Shown here piece after piece: positions 36,509 to 45,722 of a stretch of DNA of 64,000 nucleotides; position 1 is the first letter of the stretch; every line of letters starts with the position of its first letter. Both the position numbers and the translations under genes were made by a program. The notes beneath the pieces are model-generated. The model saw only the letters and a program-made list of their open reading frames with translations. It did not search any database and had not been told where the DNA came from. Origin of the DNA: Paraburkholderia susongensis (lineage in GTDB: Bacteria; Pseudomonadota; Gammaproteobacteria; Burkholderiales; Burkholderiaceae); assembly GCF_900177725.1 (NCBI RefSeq), contig NZ_FXAT01000006.1, forward strand, positions 372,001 through 436,000, in the 5' to 3' direction.

Positions 36509-37451
36509 CGGGTGATTCGGGTTCTTCGTATTCAATGGAGTCGGGCGTGGGCATATGGCTGTCCACGCTGACCATGTGGTGTTCCTCACGGGCAAGCGGT
36601 GCCGCCGGGCTGGTGCGGCGCGCGGAGACGCCGCGCGGCGCGAGTAGCGCGAGGATTTCGTGCGACTCGTCCGACTCGAAGATCTGGCCGGCGCCGAAGG
36701 AGTCGAGGCTGTCCAGCAGCGTGTCGACGTTTTTACCATTCATGAGCAGATCGAACACCGACGATTCGCCATGCGAAGGATCCGCGAGGTCGGCGAATGG
36801 ATCGTGCTGGGCCCTGATGGGCGGCGCGCTTTCGTGTGCGGTTGTCGTCCTCAGTTCGTGCGTAGTGCCGGTGCTCTTTTGGCTCAGGAGCGCCCGACGG
36901 TATTCGAGCGTGAGCGCGGCGAGCGGGTCCGATTCGTGGACGTCGGACGGCGCGAGCATCGTTGTGCCGGCGTGTGCGTCGTCTTCCTGTGCGAGCAGTT
37001 CGCGCCCGATATGTAGTGGATCGCAGTGGTTGTCGTCGGCGAGCGCGACCAGATCGCTTAAGTCCTCCGGCTTTGTGAGCACGGGCTCGATCCGGACTGT
37101 TGTCGGCGTGCGCATCGGCGGCGCCGGGCGATTCGCTGCAAAAGTGGGCGGCGCTTCGCGTGATGGGTTCGATGGAAAATCGGACATGGGTTGAAAGTCG
37201 GCATTCGCGTGTGACTTGTTGCTGCCAGACGACCGGTTCGCCTCAGCGTTGCTGTTCCTGCCTGTGTGGGCCGCGCGGCCAGCCGTGCTCGTGCCAGAGA
37301 GGCCGCTTCGCGGAACAGGTGCAGGGACAGGTGGAGAAACGGGCCGCAAAGCAGACGGCATTCGCCCGATGGACTGGATCGTCCTCGCGAACATCCTGAA
37401 TGCGTCTGCTTCGAAGGGTGAGGTATCCCACCGGGTCAGATATCCGGTCAT
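36492..37451 (-). CDS. tagK: T6SS-associated protein TagK
   Basis: A 319-residue TagK-like protein from the first ATG of the frame (37451), preceded by GGGG. A TTG at 37544 would add 31 residues. The N-terminal half is low complexity and Pro/Ser-rich. The C-terminal conserved core runs DPFADLADPSHGESSVFDLL and LDSFGAGQIFESDESHEIL. It is a Burkholderia-type T6SS accessory gene of unknown mechanism. It opens the minus-strand operon tagK-tagJ-tssE-tssF-tssG-tssA, across a shared intergenic region from clpV. Confidence 0.75.
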   Translation of the reverse strand: MTGYLTRWDTSPFEADAFRMFARTIQSIGRMPSALRPVSPPVPAPVPRSGLSGTSTAGRAAHTGRNSNAEANRSSGSNKSHANADFQPMSDFPSNPSREAPPTFAANRPAPPMRTPTTVRIEPVLTKPEDLSDLVALADDNHCDPLHIGRELLAQEDDAHAGTTMLAPSDVHESDPLAALTLEYRRALLSQKSTGTTHELRTTTAHESAPPIRAQHDPFADLADPSHGESSVFDLLMNGKNVDTLLDSLDSFGAGQIFESDESHEILALLAPRGVSARRTSPAAPLAREEHHMVSVDSHMPTPDSIEYEEPESPDENDR

Positions 37452-37594
37452 GATCTGCCCCGTCAACGAACGCGAAGGAAATTTGCCGGTGTAGCGTGCA
37501 TTGGGGAAACTCTCTCGCGGCGGAAAGTACAAAACGACCCGCAAAAAATGCGGGCTGACGTATGGGTTGCATTAAGGGATGCATTACGGAACAG

Positions 37595-37666
37595 ATGGTA
37601 CCTGGCACGTCGCGGGCGGAATATGGGCGACGGCCCAAATACACACGGCAGCCGACAAGCTATGCT
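37595..37666. promoter_or_regulatory. Divergent tagK/clpV promoter with shared GGGC-GACG-GCCC dyad
   Basis: ATATGGGCGACGGCCCAAAT has GGGC (37625-37628), GACG, GCCC (37633-37636). On the + strand TATGCT (37661-37666) begins 30.5 bases from the centre. On the - strand TACCAT (37600-37595) lies at the mirror-image distance. Both match a -10 box at four of six positions. One bound activator could therefore serve both directions. The outer arms (GAATATGGGC and GCCCAAATA) match the tssB copy read in reverse. Confidence 0.65.
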
Positions 37667-37784
37667 CTGTCACACGATCACTTCGATCTGCGCGCGCTTT
37701 CGAATACACACCCCGGCTAGTGCGCCGAATGTCGAACCGAGGTCGCGTCTCGCTCGCTACAACATCTTCACTTGCTACGTCATC

Positions 37785-40463
37785 ATGTCCATTTCACGCC
37801 ACGCCCTGTTCGGCAAGCTCGGCACGACGCTCTTCAGGAGTATCGAATCCGCTACCGCTCTCGCCAAGCTGCGCGGCAACCCGTATATCGAGCTGGTGCA
37901 CTGGCTGCATCAGTTGATCGCGCAGCCCGATAGCGATCTGAATCGCATCGTCAGGCACTGCGGCATCAGCCGCGAATTGCTTGACCGGGATCTGCAAACC
38001 TCGCTCGCCGCCCTGCCGTCAGGCGCCAGCGCGCTCGCCGACTTTTCGCATCACGTCGAAGCCGCCATCGAGCGCGCGTGGGTAGTCGCAACGCTTGCGT
38101 TCGGCGACCGGCGGATTCGTGCTGCGTGGCTCATGGCCGCGCTCGTCGAGACACCGGAGTTGCGGCGCGTGCTGCTGTCCATCTCGCCCGCGTTCGGCAA
38201 GATTCCTCTCGACGGCCTTCATGATGCGCTGCCAGCGTGGATCGACGGCTCGCCTGAAGCGGACGATACGCCGTACGATCAGAGCGATTTCTCATCCGCG
38301 ATGCCGGGCGAGGCGTCTGGTGCGTTGGCTGCGCCAGCGAAGGGCGCCGCGCTTGCGCAGTTCTGCGTGGACCTGACCGCGCGGGCGCGGGCCGGAGAAA
38401 TCGATCCTGTGGTCGGCCGCGAACTCGAGATTCGCACCATGATCGACGTGCTGTTGCGCCGTCGCCAGAACAATCCGCTTCTGACTGGCGACGCGGGAGT
38501 GGGCAAAACCGCGGTCGTCGAGGGGCTCGCGCTCGCAATTGCGGTTGGTGACGTACCGCCGAAGCTCGCCAATGTCCGGTTGCTGAGCCTCGACGTGGGC
38601 GCGTTGCTTGCAGGCGCGAGCATGAAGGGCGAGTTCGAAGCGCGCCTGAAGTCAGTGCTCGAAGAAGCGACAAGGTCTGCGGCGCCGGTCGTACTGTTCG
38701 TCGACGAAATTCACACGTTGATCGGTGCGGGCGGTCAGGCAGGTACTGGCGACGCGGCGAATCTGCTCAAGCCCGCACTCGCGCGCGGCACGCTGCGCAC
38801 GATCGGCGCAACTACGTGGGGCGAGTACAAGCGGCACATCGAGAAAGATCCGGCCCTTACGCGCCGTTTCCAGGTGCTGCAGATCGCGGAACCGGAGGAA
38901 TCGTTTGCCATCGACATGGTGCGCGGCCTCGCACGCACGCTTGCCAGCCATCATGGCGTGGTGGTGCTCGATGAGGCGATTCGAGCGGCCGTCACACTAT
39001 CGCATCGCTACATTCCGTCGCGCCAACTACCGGACAAGGCGATCAGCCTGCTGGATACCGCTTGCGCTCGAGTTGCCTTGTCCCAGCATGCGCCGCCGCG
39101 TGAATTGCAGCGTATTCGAGAACGGTTGCAGGCCGGGCGTGTCGAGGCCGAACTGCTGGACAACGAGGCGCGCATCGGTCTGGGCGACGGTACTGCGCTC
39201 GCTAACATCAAAGCGGGTATCGCCATACTGGAGACGGAGGGGTGCACTGTCGAAGCTGCGTGGCGGGCGCAGGCCGAGGCGGCAAAAGCATTGGCCTGCG
39301 CCCGCGAGGCGCTGAACGAGCCCGTCGAAGCCAACGCTTCGCATGGCGCCGACACGTCGATTGGGACATTGCGGGCGCTGGAGCGGACGTTGTCGAACTT
39401 GCAGGCAGATACTCCGCTTGTGTTCCCGGAGGTCAACGAAGCAATCGTCGCTGAAATCGTCTCGGACTGGACCGGCATTCCGGTAGGACGCATGGTGACC
39501 GATGAGGTGAGCGCTGTGCAGGTGCTGCCCGCCACGCTTGCTTCCCGTGTGATCGGCCAGTCCGACGCGTTGCAGCAGATCGGCGAGCGTGTGCAGACCG
39601 CGCGTGCCGGGCTCGCCGACCCGCGCAAGCCGCTCGGGGTGTTCCTGCTCGCGGGTCCCTCCGGCGTCGGCAAGACCGAGACCGCGCTCGCATTGGCCGA
39701 GGCGCTTTATGGTGGCGAGCAGAACCTGATCACGATCAACATGAGCGAGTATCAGGAGGCGCATACCGTCTCCGGACTGAAGGGTGCACCGCCCGGATAC
39801 GTGGGTTACGGTGAAGGCGGTGTGCTGACTGAAGCGGTGCGCCGGCGTCCATATTCCGTCGTGTTGCTCGATGAGATCGAGAAAGCACATGGCGACGTAC
39901 ACGAGATGTTCTATCAGGTGCTCGACAAGGGCTATATGGAGGACGGCGACGGACGTTATATCGACTTCCGGAACACGACCATCCTGATGACGAGCAATGT
40001 CGGCTCCGATCTGACTGCGAGCCTGTACGCGGATGAGATGCTCGCGCCAGATACGGACGGGTTGCGCTCGGCGCTTGCACCGGAATTGTTGAAGGCGTTT
40101 CCGGCGGCGTTCCTCGGTCGCGTGACGGTCGTGCCATATCGCCCGCTTGGATCGGACTCTCTTGCACAGATCGTGCGGCTGCACCTGGATCGCGTGGTTC
40201 AGCGCATGGCGGAAACCAACCGAATCGAACTGGGCTATGGTTCAGGCGTGGTCGACTACATCGTCGGGCGCTGCCTCGTGCAGGAGACCGGTGCGCGTCT
40301 GCTGATCGGTTTCATCGAGCAACACGTGCTGCCACGTCTGGCGCGGCAGTGGCTCGACGCATTCGCATCGAAACGTGCGCTTACGCGCATCGCGATTGAG
40401 GTGGCCGATCCCGTCGCGGGGCCTGCCGATGCGCTCGTGTTTCAATCGTTCAGCGTTGTATGA
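37785..40463 (+). CDS. clpV: T6SS AAA+ ATPase ClpV (TssH)
   Basis: An 892-residue ClpV starting at MSISRHALFGKLG; the frame extends upstream to 37548 through the promoter region and is not conserved there. The N-domain (about 1-160) binds TssB. The first AAA+ module has Walker A GDAGVGKTAVVEG and Walker B VLFVDEIHTLIGAGG. The second has GPSGVGKTETALALAEALYG with VLLDEIEKAH. A middle coiled-coil region separates them. It disassembles contracted sheaths. It is transcribed divergently from tagK. Confidence 0.95.
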   Translation: MSISRHALFGKLGTTLFRSIESATALAKLRGNPYIELVHWLHQLIAQPDSDLNRIVRHCGISRELLDRDLQTSLAALPSGASALADFSHHVEAAIERAWVVATLAFGDRRIRAAWLMAALVETPELRRVLLSISPAFGKIPLDGLHDALPAWIDGSPEADDTPYDQSDFSSAMPGEASGALAAPAKGAALAQFCVDLTARARAGEIDPVVGRELEIRTMIDVLLRRRQNNPLLTGDAGVGKTAVVEGLALAIAVGDVPPKLANVRLLSLDVGALLAGASMKGEFEARLKSVLEEATRSAAPVVLFVDEIHTLIGAGGQAGTGDAANLLKPALARGTLRTIGATTWGEYKRHIEKDPALTRRFQVLQIAEPEESFAIDMVRGLARTLASHHGVVVLDEAIRAAVTLSHRYIPSRQLPDKAISLLDTACARVALSQHAPPRELQRIRERLQAGRVEAELLDNEARIGLGDGTALANIKAGIAILETEGCTVEAAWRAQAEAAKALACAREALNEPVEANASHGADTSIGTLRALERTLSNLQADTPLVFPEVNEAIVAEIVSDWTGIPVGRMVTDEVSAVQVLPATLASRVIGQSDALQQIGERVQTARAGLADPRKPLGVFLLAGPSGVGKTETALALAEALYGGEQNLITINMSEYQEAHTVSGLKGAPPGYVGYGEGGVLTEAVRRRPYSVVLLDEIEKAHGDVHEMFYQVLDKGYMEDGDGRYIDFRNTTILMTSNVGSDLTASLYADEMLAPDTDGLRSALAPELLKAFPAAFLGRVTVVPYRPLGSDSLAQIVRLHLDRVVQRMAETNRIELGYGSGVVDYIVGRCLVQETGARLLIGFIEQHVLPRLARQWLDAFASKRALTRIAIEVADPVAGPADALVFQSFSVV

Positions 40464-40893
40464 CCGAGTAGTCGTGTTTTCCCGAGCGACGAGGTCTTTT
40501 CCTCAAAAGTGTCCGACGCCTATGCTGATCTCGGCCGTCGCAGAGGTGGCCGTCAGGGTGACGAGGGTGCCACGTTACCGCGCGTTTACCAAAAGGCGCG
40601 TCTCCAGCCGTTCCAGGCGCTGGTATTCAGATCAATTCACGCTGTAGACCGGACGTTTTTCGGACTGCACTGATATTAGGTCGGCAGGTGCGGCATTACC
40701 ATACACGCTCTTTGGTGTTTGTCATGGAGACAACCACTAGCTCACCATTTCTGATCGAAATGGTGGGTCCGCACAGTCGCACTACGCTCCCGCAATATTC
40801 CTACGTTTGCGGGTCAACCTCCGTGCATGTTTTGAGGGTTGCAAGGCTTGTTCGCGATATGCACCCAAACCTCAAGTTGAACAGATCCCGGTT
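40464..40893. other. Intergenic stretch after clpV
   Basis: No convincing coding region. It holds an inverted repeat CACCATTTC-TGATC-GAAATGGTG (40743-40765; 9-bp arms, 5-base loop), not followed by a T run. The short frames across it lack ribosome sites and conserved composition. Confidence 0.5.
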
Positions 40894-41121
40894 GTGAATT
40901 ACACGCTTGCCCTTCGCTTTTTTGCCGTCATGCTGACGATACTGTCCGTCGTGCTCGCTACACTCGTGATGCGACACGATCCAGTACCTGTGCAAAGCAT
41001 CGTCCGAATCGATTCTTTGCGGCCTGCGCAATGGCCCAGCATTCTGGTCCGTGCGGGCGTTGTGTGTTTGCTCGCGTCGTTTGTGCTTCTTTTGATGGTC
41101 TGCGATCTTCTTTGCGATTAA
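40894..41121 (+). CDS. Small two-helix membrane protein
   Basis: A 75-residue frame from a GTG at 40894. It has two hydrophobic segments (LALRFFAVMLTILSVVLATLV and ILVRAGVVCLLASFVLLLMV) separated by a polar loop, so it would be an inner-membrane hairpin. No family is recognised. The ribosome site is weak, so the start is uncertain. It lies between clpV and the convergent hybrid kinase gene. Confidence 0.5.
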   Translation: MNYTLALRFFAVMLTILSVVLATLVMRHDPVPVQSIVRIDSLRPAQWPSILVRAGVVCLLASFVLLLMVCDLLCD

Positions 41122-41169
41122 TTTCTTGCGTTGGGCTGTCTTGAATCAAGCCCGACGATTCTCCAGCAT

Positions 41170-41247
41170 ATGGACTTATCTCAAACTTGGATGCTGCTAT
41201 TAGCAGCATTCGTCTTATATTGCACCGTTCTCGTTTGGCTTGGTTAA
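41170..41247 (+). CDS. Possible 25-residue membrane peptide
   Basis: The frame reads MDLSQTWMLLLAAFVLYCTV and ends LVWLG, a single hydrophobic helix with a short polar N-terminus. It lies 48 bases after another small membrane ORF. Its central codons coincide with a perfect 19-bp palindrome, so the region could instead be a regulatory site. No strong ribosome site is seen. Confidence 0.3.
   Translation: MDLSQTWMLLLAAFVLYCTVLVWLG
41191..41209. repeat. Perfect 19-bp palindrome
   Basis: ATGCTGCTA-T-TAGCAGCAT, two perfect 9-base arms around one base. It lies about 270 bases beyond the 3' end of the hybrid kinase gene. It may be an operator, or chance within a Leu/Ala-rich small ORF. Confidence 0.6.
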
Positions 41248-41475
41248 AGCAGGCCTGAGCAGTTTTATTCGCTCGGGCGTGCAGAGAACAGGTGTTCAAT
41301 TCGGATCAGCCTGCTTCGCTTCAAACGCTGGCCCATGCGGCGTAGTCTGCAGGATCTGCAACAAACAGCTTGCTATATATTCGCGCTCAAGCGGTTTCGC
41401 GCTCCCTTTGCACGTGACGCAGTATCGTCGTTTGAGCCTCGCCGTCGAACGCATCGGGCTCTGCACACTGCGACG

Positions 41476-44400
41476 CTATTCGTGCGTCAGTTCGCTTTCC
41501 TGTGTATCGCGCAGACAGGCTGCGATATCGAGGCTGCCAAGGCCCGCGAGACCGGCTTGCTCGATACGGATCTCGAATGCCGCACAAAGATCCGCAAGCT
41601 CATATTGCCTGAGCACGCCCAGCGCACCGCGCAGCGAATGCAGTTCGGCGAGCACGCACGGTGCGTTGTTGTCCCGCTGCGCGGTGGCGATCGCCGTGAG
41701 CGACGTGTCGAACGAATCGTTGAACATCTGACGCAACTCGGCCGGCAATGCGCGACCGCCGAGCAAGGCGTCGTCTGTGTCGTTGGTTTGCGTGCCGATT
41801 TCCACCTGGGCTTCCGGTTGCGAATCCGCTTGCGATCCAGTTTGCGCTTCCGTTCGATACGCTATCTGCGACACGGCAGCGGGCATCCCGGCGACCTCGG
41901 TCAGGATTGCCCTCAATCGCGCGAGCGACAGGGGCTTCGTCACCATCCTCGCAATGCCCGCCGCTTCGCAGCGCTCGCGCTCTTCTGATGTAACCGACGC
42001 TGTGGCCGCGATCACAGGCATATGCGGCCAACGCTGATGCACTTCACGCGCCAGCGTGTAGCCGTCGATGAGCGGCATCGACAGGTCGGTCACGAGCACG
42101 TCGAAGGTCTCACGCGACAGCCACGCGAGCGCTCGCGCGCCATCTTCGACGACCGTCGCGTCGCAGCCGAGCATCGTCAACTGTTCTTCGAGCAGGCGAC
42201 GGTTGACTGCATTGTCTTCCGCAGCCAGCACCCTGAGCCGGTGCGGCAGCACCTGCGGCGTATCCTTTGTCCATGCGAGCGGCACGTCACGCAGCGTATG
42301 CTGCAAGGCCTGCGCAAGCCCCATCAGGCTGAAGCTCGACACACGCACGACCCGGCCCGACGCAACCGGATTCACAGGGCCGGCGGCGGTGCAATCGATG
42401 ACCCACGACGCGCGTTCGATCAGGTGGCTCTCGCCGTCCACGTGCCACGTATCGCGCTCGCCAAGCAGAATCAGAGTGCGGGTTTTCGTGAGCGTCGGCT
42501 GATCGGCCTGTGCCAAATGGGGATACGCATTCACGGTCAGCCCCCAAGCCTGCAACACGGACACCGCGTACGCGCGCGATGCCTCGGCAGCGGCCACGAG
42601 CGTCACCGATTCACCGGCGAACTGCGGCATGTCGGGCGCGGCCTGTGGTGCGCCGAGCGGCACCCGCACCGTAAAGCAACTGCCGTTGCCGGGCTCGCTT
42701 CTCATCGCGATGCTGCCGCCCATCGCCTGTGCGAGCCCCAGGCCCGTGCCGCCGAAGCGGCGGTTGATGGAGGTGTCCGCCTGGCTGAACGGCTGGAAGA
42801 TCGCGGCTTGCTGCCGCGCGCTCATGCCGATGCCGGTGTCTTCGACTTCGATCTGCAGGTCGAGTCCGCCGGGAGTCGACATGTCGGGTACCGATACGCG
42901 CAGCGTTACCGCGCCGCGTTCGGTGAACTTGATCGCGTTCGAGAGCAGATTGTTGATGATCTGGCCGAGCCGGGTAGGGTCGCCGAGCATCGGCTGCGAA
43001 GCGGCGACGCCGAGATCCGCGACGAGCTGCAGATCCTTCGACTGCGCGAGCGGCGCAAACATCGTCAGCGAACGCGCGACCACGTCGAGGGCGTCGAACT
43101 CGATATGCTCGAGCGTCATCTCATCCGCCTCGATCTTCGAGAAGTCGAGCACGTCGCTGATGATGGCGAGAAGCCCTTCCGACGACGTGCGGATCGTCGT
43201 GAGACGGTCGCGCTGCAGCGCGTCGAGCGGCGATTGCGCGAGCAGTTCGAGATTGCCGAGCACGGCGTTGAGCGGCGTGCGGATTTCGTGGCTCATCGTG
43301 GCGAGGAATGCCGACTTCGCCGCGTTGGCGCAGTCCGCGGCCTGCCGCGCTTCGCGCAGATGCTGTTCGAGGCGCTTGTGCGCGGTCACGTCGGTGACGG
43401 TGACCACCAGCACGTCCTCGCCCTGGTAGCGTGAGGGCGTCGCACTCAGGGCGACGTCGATTGAATCGCTGTCGTGCGTGGGCAATGTTAGCTCTTCGTG
43501 CATGACTTCATCGCTGTCATGTGCGCCGCTTTGCGCGCGGGCGCGATAGCGCGCGGCCAACTCGGCCGAGAGCGTGGGCGCCGGCATGACGACGCGTTTC
43601 GCTGCCTTGATCATGATCGGGCTGCGCAGGAGCGGCGTGCCGTCTTTCAGCGCGATCAGTCCGAGCCCGACGGGCGCGGTTTCGATCAGTGTGCGGCTCA
43701 ACTGCTCGCTTTCGAAGAGGCGCTGCGAGCGATCGAGCGCCGGGCGAACCGCGCGGTTTTTGAAAGACATCAGGAACGTCCACGCGGCTACGAGCGTGAG
43801 GAGCGTCATTGCCGCACCGATCCCCAGATGCAGGCCAATGCCCGCGACGATATCGCGCCACGTGCACGTGTGTACGAGCGTCCAGCCTGTATCGCCGAGC
43901 GGCCCGGCGATCGTAAACATGCCGTCGTGCCACGTTTCGCCGCCCTTCTTCGTCAAGGCGAGCGTGCGTTGGTCGAGGAGCGTTTCGGCACGCGCTTGTG
44001 GGATCGTGCTGTTGATGATCGTTCCGTCGCCGGCGACGATCATGTAAGCGCCGTCCGAGTGCTCGTCCCCGATGAGCGGCGCAATCAGGAAATCCGGTTC
44101 GTATTCGGTGGCGAGCATTGCGAACGGCGTGCCGTTGTGGAGTAGCGGCGCGGCGAGCCGGATCGTGAGCTTGCCGGTCAGCGGGCTGACCGCGGGAGGT
44201 ATCCAGAATAATTGCCGATACGGTTGGGCAGGCGTGCCAGGAGGGGTGTCGGCGAGGCGGGTGAGGCCGTTGGCGAGCGCGGCTATCAGCCGCTCGCGGT
44301 CGGCCGCCACGGCGGTGGCCGGCCACGGCTCGCCGTCCAGCGAAGACGACATGATGCCGGCGATGTCGTACTCGATACCGTAGAAATAACCGGGAAGCTG

Positions 44401-44862
44401 CCGGCCGCGTGCGAGCGAATGAATGGCGCGCGAACGGCTCAGTTGCTCAGCGAGGACAAGATAGCGGCGGATTTCGTCGTCCCGCAGCGCGCTGGCGTTG
44501 ACTGCGAATACCCGCTGCGGCCGTTCCGCCGAAGTCGGTTGCAGCACGATGCCGCCGTCGTGTTTGCGAAATTCGTCGACCAGCGCCTGATCGACCTTCG
44601 TGCCGTTCGGCCATGCCAGTTCCGCGCCTACGAGCGCGATACGGAACGACGCTTCACCGACACGGATCTGCTCCATGATCTGGTTGTGAGAAACGACGAA
44701 GGTCCGGCGCTCGACGGCGACATGCGCGCGCACCGCCGACAGCATCGCGAGAATAAATGCGATCAGCAACATCAAGGTCGTCACCGCGCCGCCGCCGAAC
44801 ACGAGCAGCCGCTTGTAGCGGCGCAACTGATTCAGCACGTTGTAAGGAGAACTGGCGGACAT
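41476..44862 (-). CDS. Hybrid sensor histidine kinase with receiver and Hpt domains
   Basis: A 1128-residue RcsC/EvgS-type tripartite kinase. A membrane segment near 20-44 and another near 335-358 flank a periplasmic sensor of about 290 residues. A PAS-like region follows, then HisKA with SHEIRTPLNAVLGNLELL (His near 525). HATPase motifs are LLSNAIKFTERG, DTGIGMS and FGGTGLGLA. The receiver begins RVLAAEDNAVNRRLL with phospho-Asp in TDLSMPLIDG near 925. The C-terminal Hpt has ELHSLRGALG with His near 1074. In the HATPase, GTGLGLA runs straight into QAMGG, missing about six residues usually present. It is a likely phosphodonor to the response regulator at 3600; this is inferred from family pairing and locus position. 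Confidence 0.9.
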   Translation of the reverse strand: MSASSPYNVLNQLRRYKRLLVFGGGAVTTLMLLIAFILAMLSAVRAHVAVERRTFVVSHNQIMEQIRVGEASFRIALVGAELAWPNGTKVDQALVDEFRKHDGGIVLQPTSAERPQRVFAVNASALRDDEIRRYLVLAEQLSRSRAIHSLARGRQLPGYFYGIEYDIAGIMSSSLDGEPWPATAVAADRERLIAALANGLTRLADTPPGTPAQPYRQLFWIPPAVSPLTGKLTIRLAAPLLHNGTPFAMLATEYEPDFLIAPLIGDEHSDGAYMIVAGDGTIINSTIPQARAETLLDQRTLALTKKGGETWHDGMFTIAGPLGDTGWTLVHTCTWRDIVAGIGLHLGIGAAMTLLTLVAAWTFLMSFKNRAVRPALDRSQRLFESEQLSRTLIETAPVGLGLIALKDGTPLLRSPIMIKAAKRVVMPAPTLSAELAARYRARAQSGAHDSDEVMHEELTLPTHDSDSIDVALSATPSRYQGEDVLVVTVTDVTAHKRLEQHLREARQAADCANAAKSAFLATMSHEIRTPLNAVLGNLELLAQSPLDALQRDRLTTIRTSSEGLLAIISDVLDFSKIEADEMTLEHIEFDALDVVARSLTMFAPLAQSKDLQLVADLGVAASQPMLGDPTRLGQIINNLLSNAIKFTERGAVTLRVSVPDMSTPGGLDLQIEVEDTGIGMSARQQAAIFQPFSQADTSINRRFGGTGLGLAQAMGGSIAMRSEPGNGSCFTVRVPLGAPQAAPDMPQFAGESVTLVAAAEASRAYAVSVLQAWGLTVNAYPHLAQADQPTLTKTRTLILLGERDTWHVDGESHLIERASWVIDCTAAGPVNPVASGRVVRVSSFSLMGLAQALQHTLRDVPLAWTKDTPQVLPHRLRVLAAEDNAVNRRLLEEQLTMLGCDATVVEDGARALAWLSRETFDVLVTDLSMPLIDGYTLAREVHQRWPHMPVIAATASVTSEERERCEAAGIARMVTKPLSLARLRAILTEVAGMPAAVSQIAYRTEAQTGSQADSQPEAQVEIGTQTNDTDDALLGGRALPAELRQMFNDSFDTSLTAIATAQRDNNAPCVLAELHSLRGALGVLRQYELADLCAAFEIRIEQAGLAGLGSLDIAACLRDTQESELTHE

Positions 44863-45593
44863 GGCGATACGGGAACATTCTGTGGACGCGCGGTGCGTAA
44901 GGGGACAAGCTGTCTGTTACCGGTTTTCAGTCATTCCAGCTTGACGAGTGTGGCAGAGCGCCTCCCTCACTTAAATGGGATTTGTCTTATTTGTAAGGCG
45001 TAGGGATTTCAGACACTTCCTAAATTTGCCGGTCCGACCGGCTCGGAATCTGCGCACCGGCGAGGGCGAGTGAGGATGTTCCGGAGCGTCCATTCAGTGC
45101 GCCGTCCCATTCCGATCTCTCCCCATTGCGTGGAGGTTTCGATGAGCAACGCGAAGATCCATATGCGCGTGTCGATGACTATCCTGTTCTGCGCTCGGCG
45201 TCAGGCACGACCTTGCTGTCGTTCCTGACGCGCCGCTATCACGATCCGAAGGTCATCGTGTTTTACGACGATCGACCCTGCCGCCCTCGTCGTGCAAATG
45301 TGGCGGCGTGGTATTCAATCGAATCGGGCAAGCGTCTGGTGTACGCATGGCACGCGCTTCTTTTGCCGCTGCAGAAGCGTTGCTTCTTTGCCATGTCTTT
45401 CATGTTCGTATGGAATGCCTGGCTAAACACATGTGTCGATAGAATGACGTTGAGTTGCCTGCAATATGGGATTGACCTCAATAGCGGCTGCAACGGGGCC
45501 TCAAAAAGTCCTCGCGTTATTGTGCTGATATACGTTATAAAGATTAAAAAGGTCGGCATCAGGGATTGGCGTCGAGCGGCGCAAGGAGGACAG
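44863..45593. other. Intergenic region upstream of the hybrid kinase
   Basis: No gene I can support. An open + frame from 45126 contains a protein-like stretch (SASGTTLLSFLTRRYHDPKV) but its two ends are non-conserved and another frame holds an ATG peptide of 28 codons, so it may be a decayed gene. The section near 45440-45570 is AT-richer than the genome. The kinase promoter must lie just left of this, near 44863-45000. Confidence 0.45.
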
Positions 45594-45722
45594 ATGGAAT
45601 ATTCGCTGAACGAACCGCTTGCAACTTCACGCAGGCCGCCTGAGGCTTACGCGCGATTTTCATGCAATGCTTATGAATTCACATTTACGTTCACATTCGC
45701 AGTCGACATGCTCTCATGGTAA
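45594..45722 (+). CDS. Possible 42-residue small protein
   Basis: Starts at an ATG preceded by AAGGAGG at ideal spacing, the best ribosome site in this stretch. The peptide MEYSLNEPLATSRRPPEAYA... ends in an alternating Phe/Thr run (EFTFTFTF) and DMLSW. There is no membrane helix and no family I know. It lies about 110 bases upstream of the SHOCT-domain gene and may be its leader or a stand-alone small protein. Confidence 0.4.
   Translation: MEYSLNEPLATSRRPPEAYARFSCNAYEFTFTFTFAVDMLSW

Noticed and set aside
4386..37666. Reading the shared dyad as a sigma-54 promoter
   Set aside because: There is no TGGC-N9-TTGC -24/-12 pair at any of the three sites. The dyad symmetry and -10-like boxes fit sigma-70 with an activator better.
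42022..43434. 470-residue frame antisense to the hybrid kinase
   Set aside because: Shadow of kinase codons. No ribosome site, family or proper composition.
45126..45722. 198-residue ORF as a single gene
   Set aside because: Mixed composition, no domain, no ribosome site at 45126. Only the last 42 codons have a good start signal.
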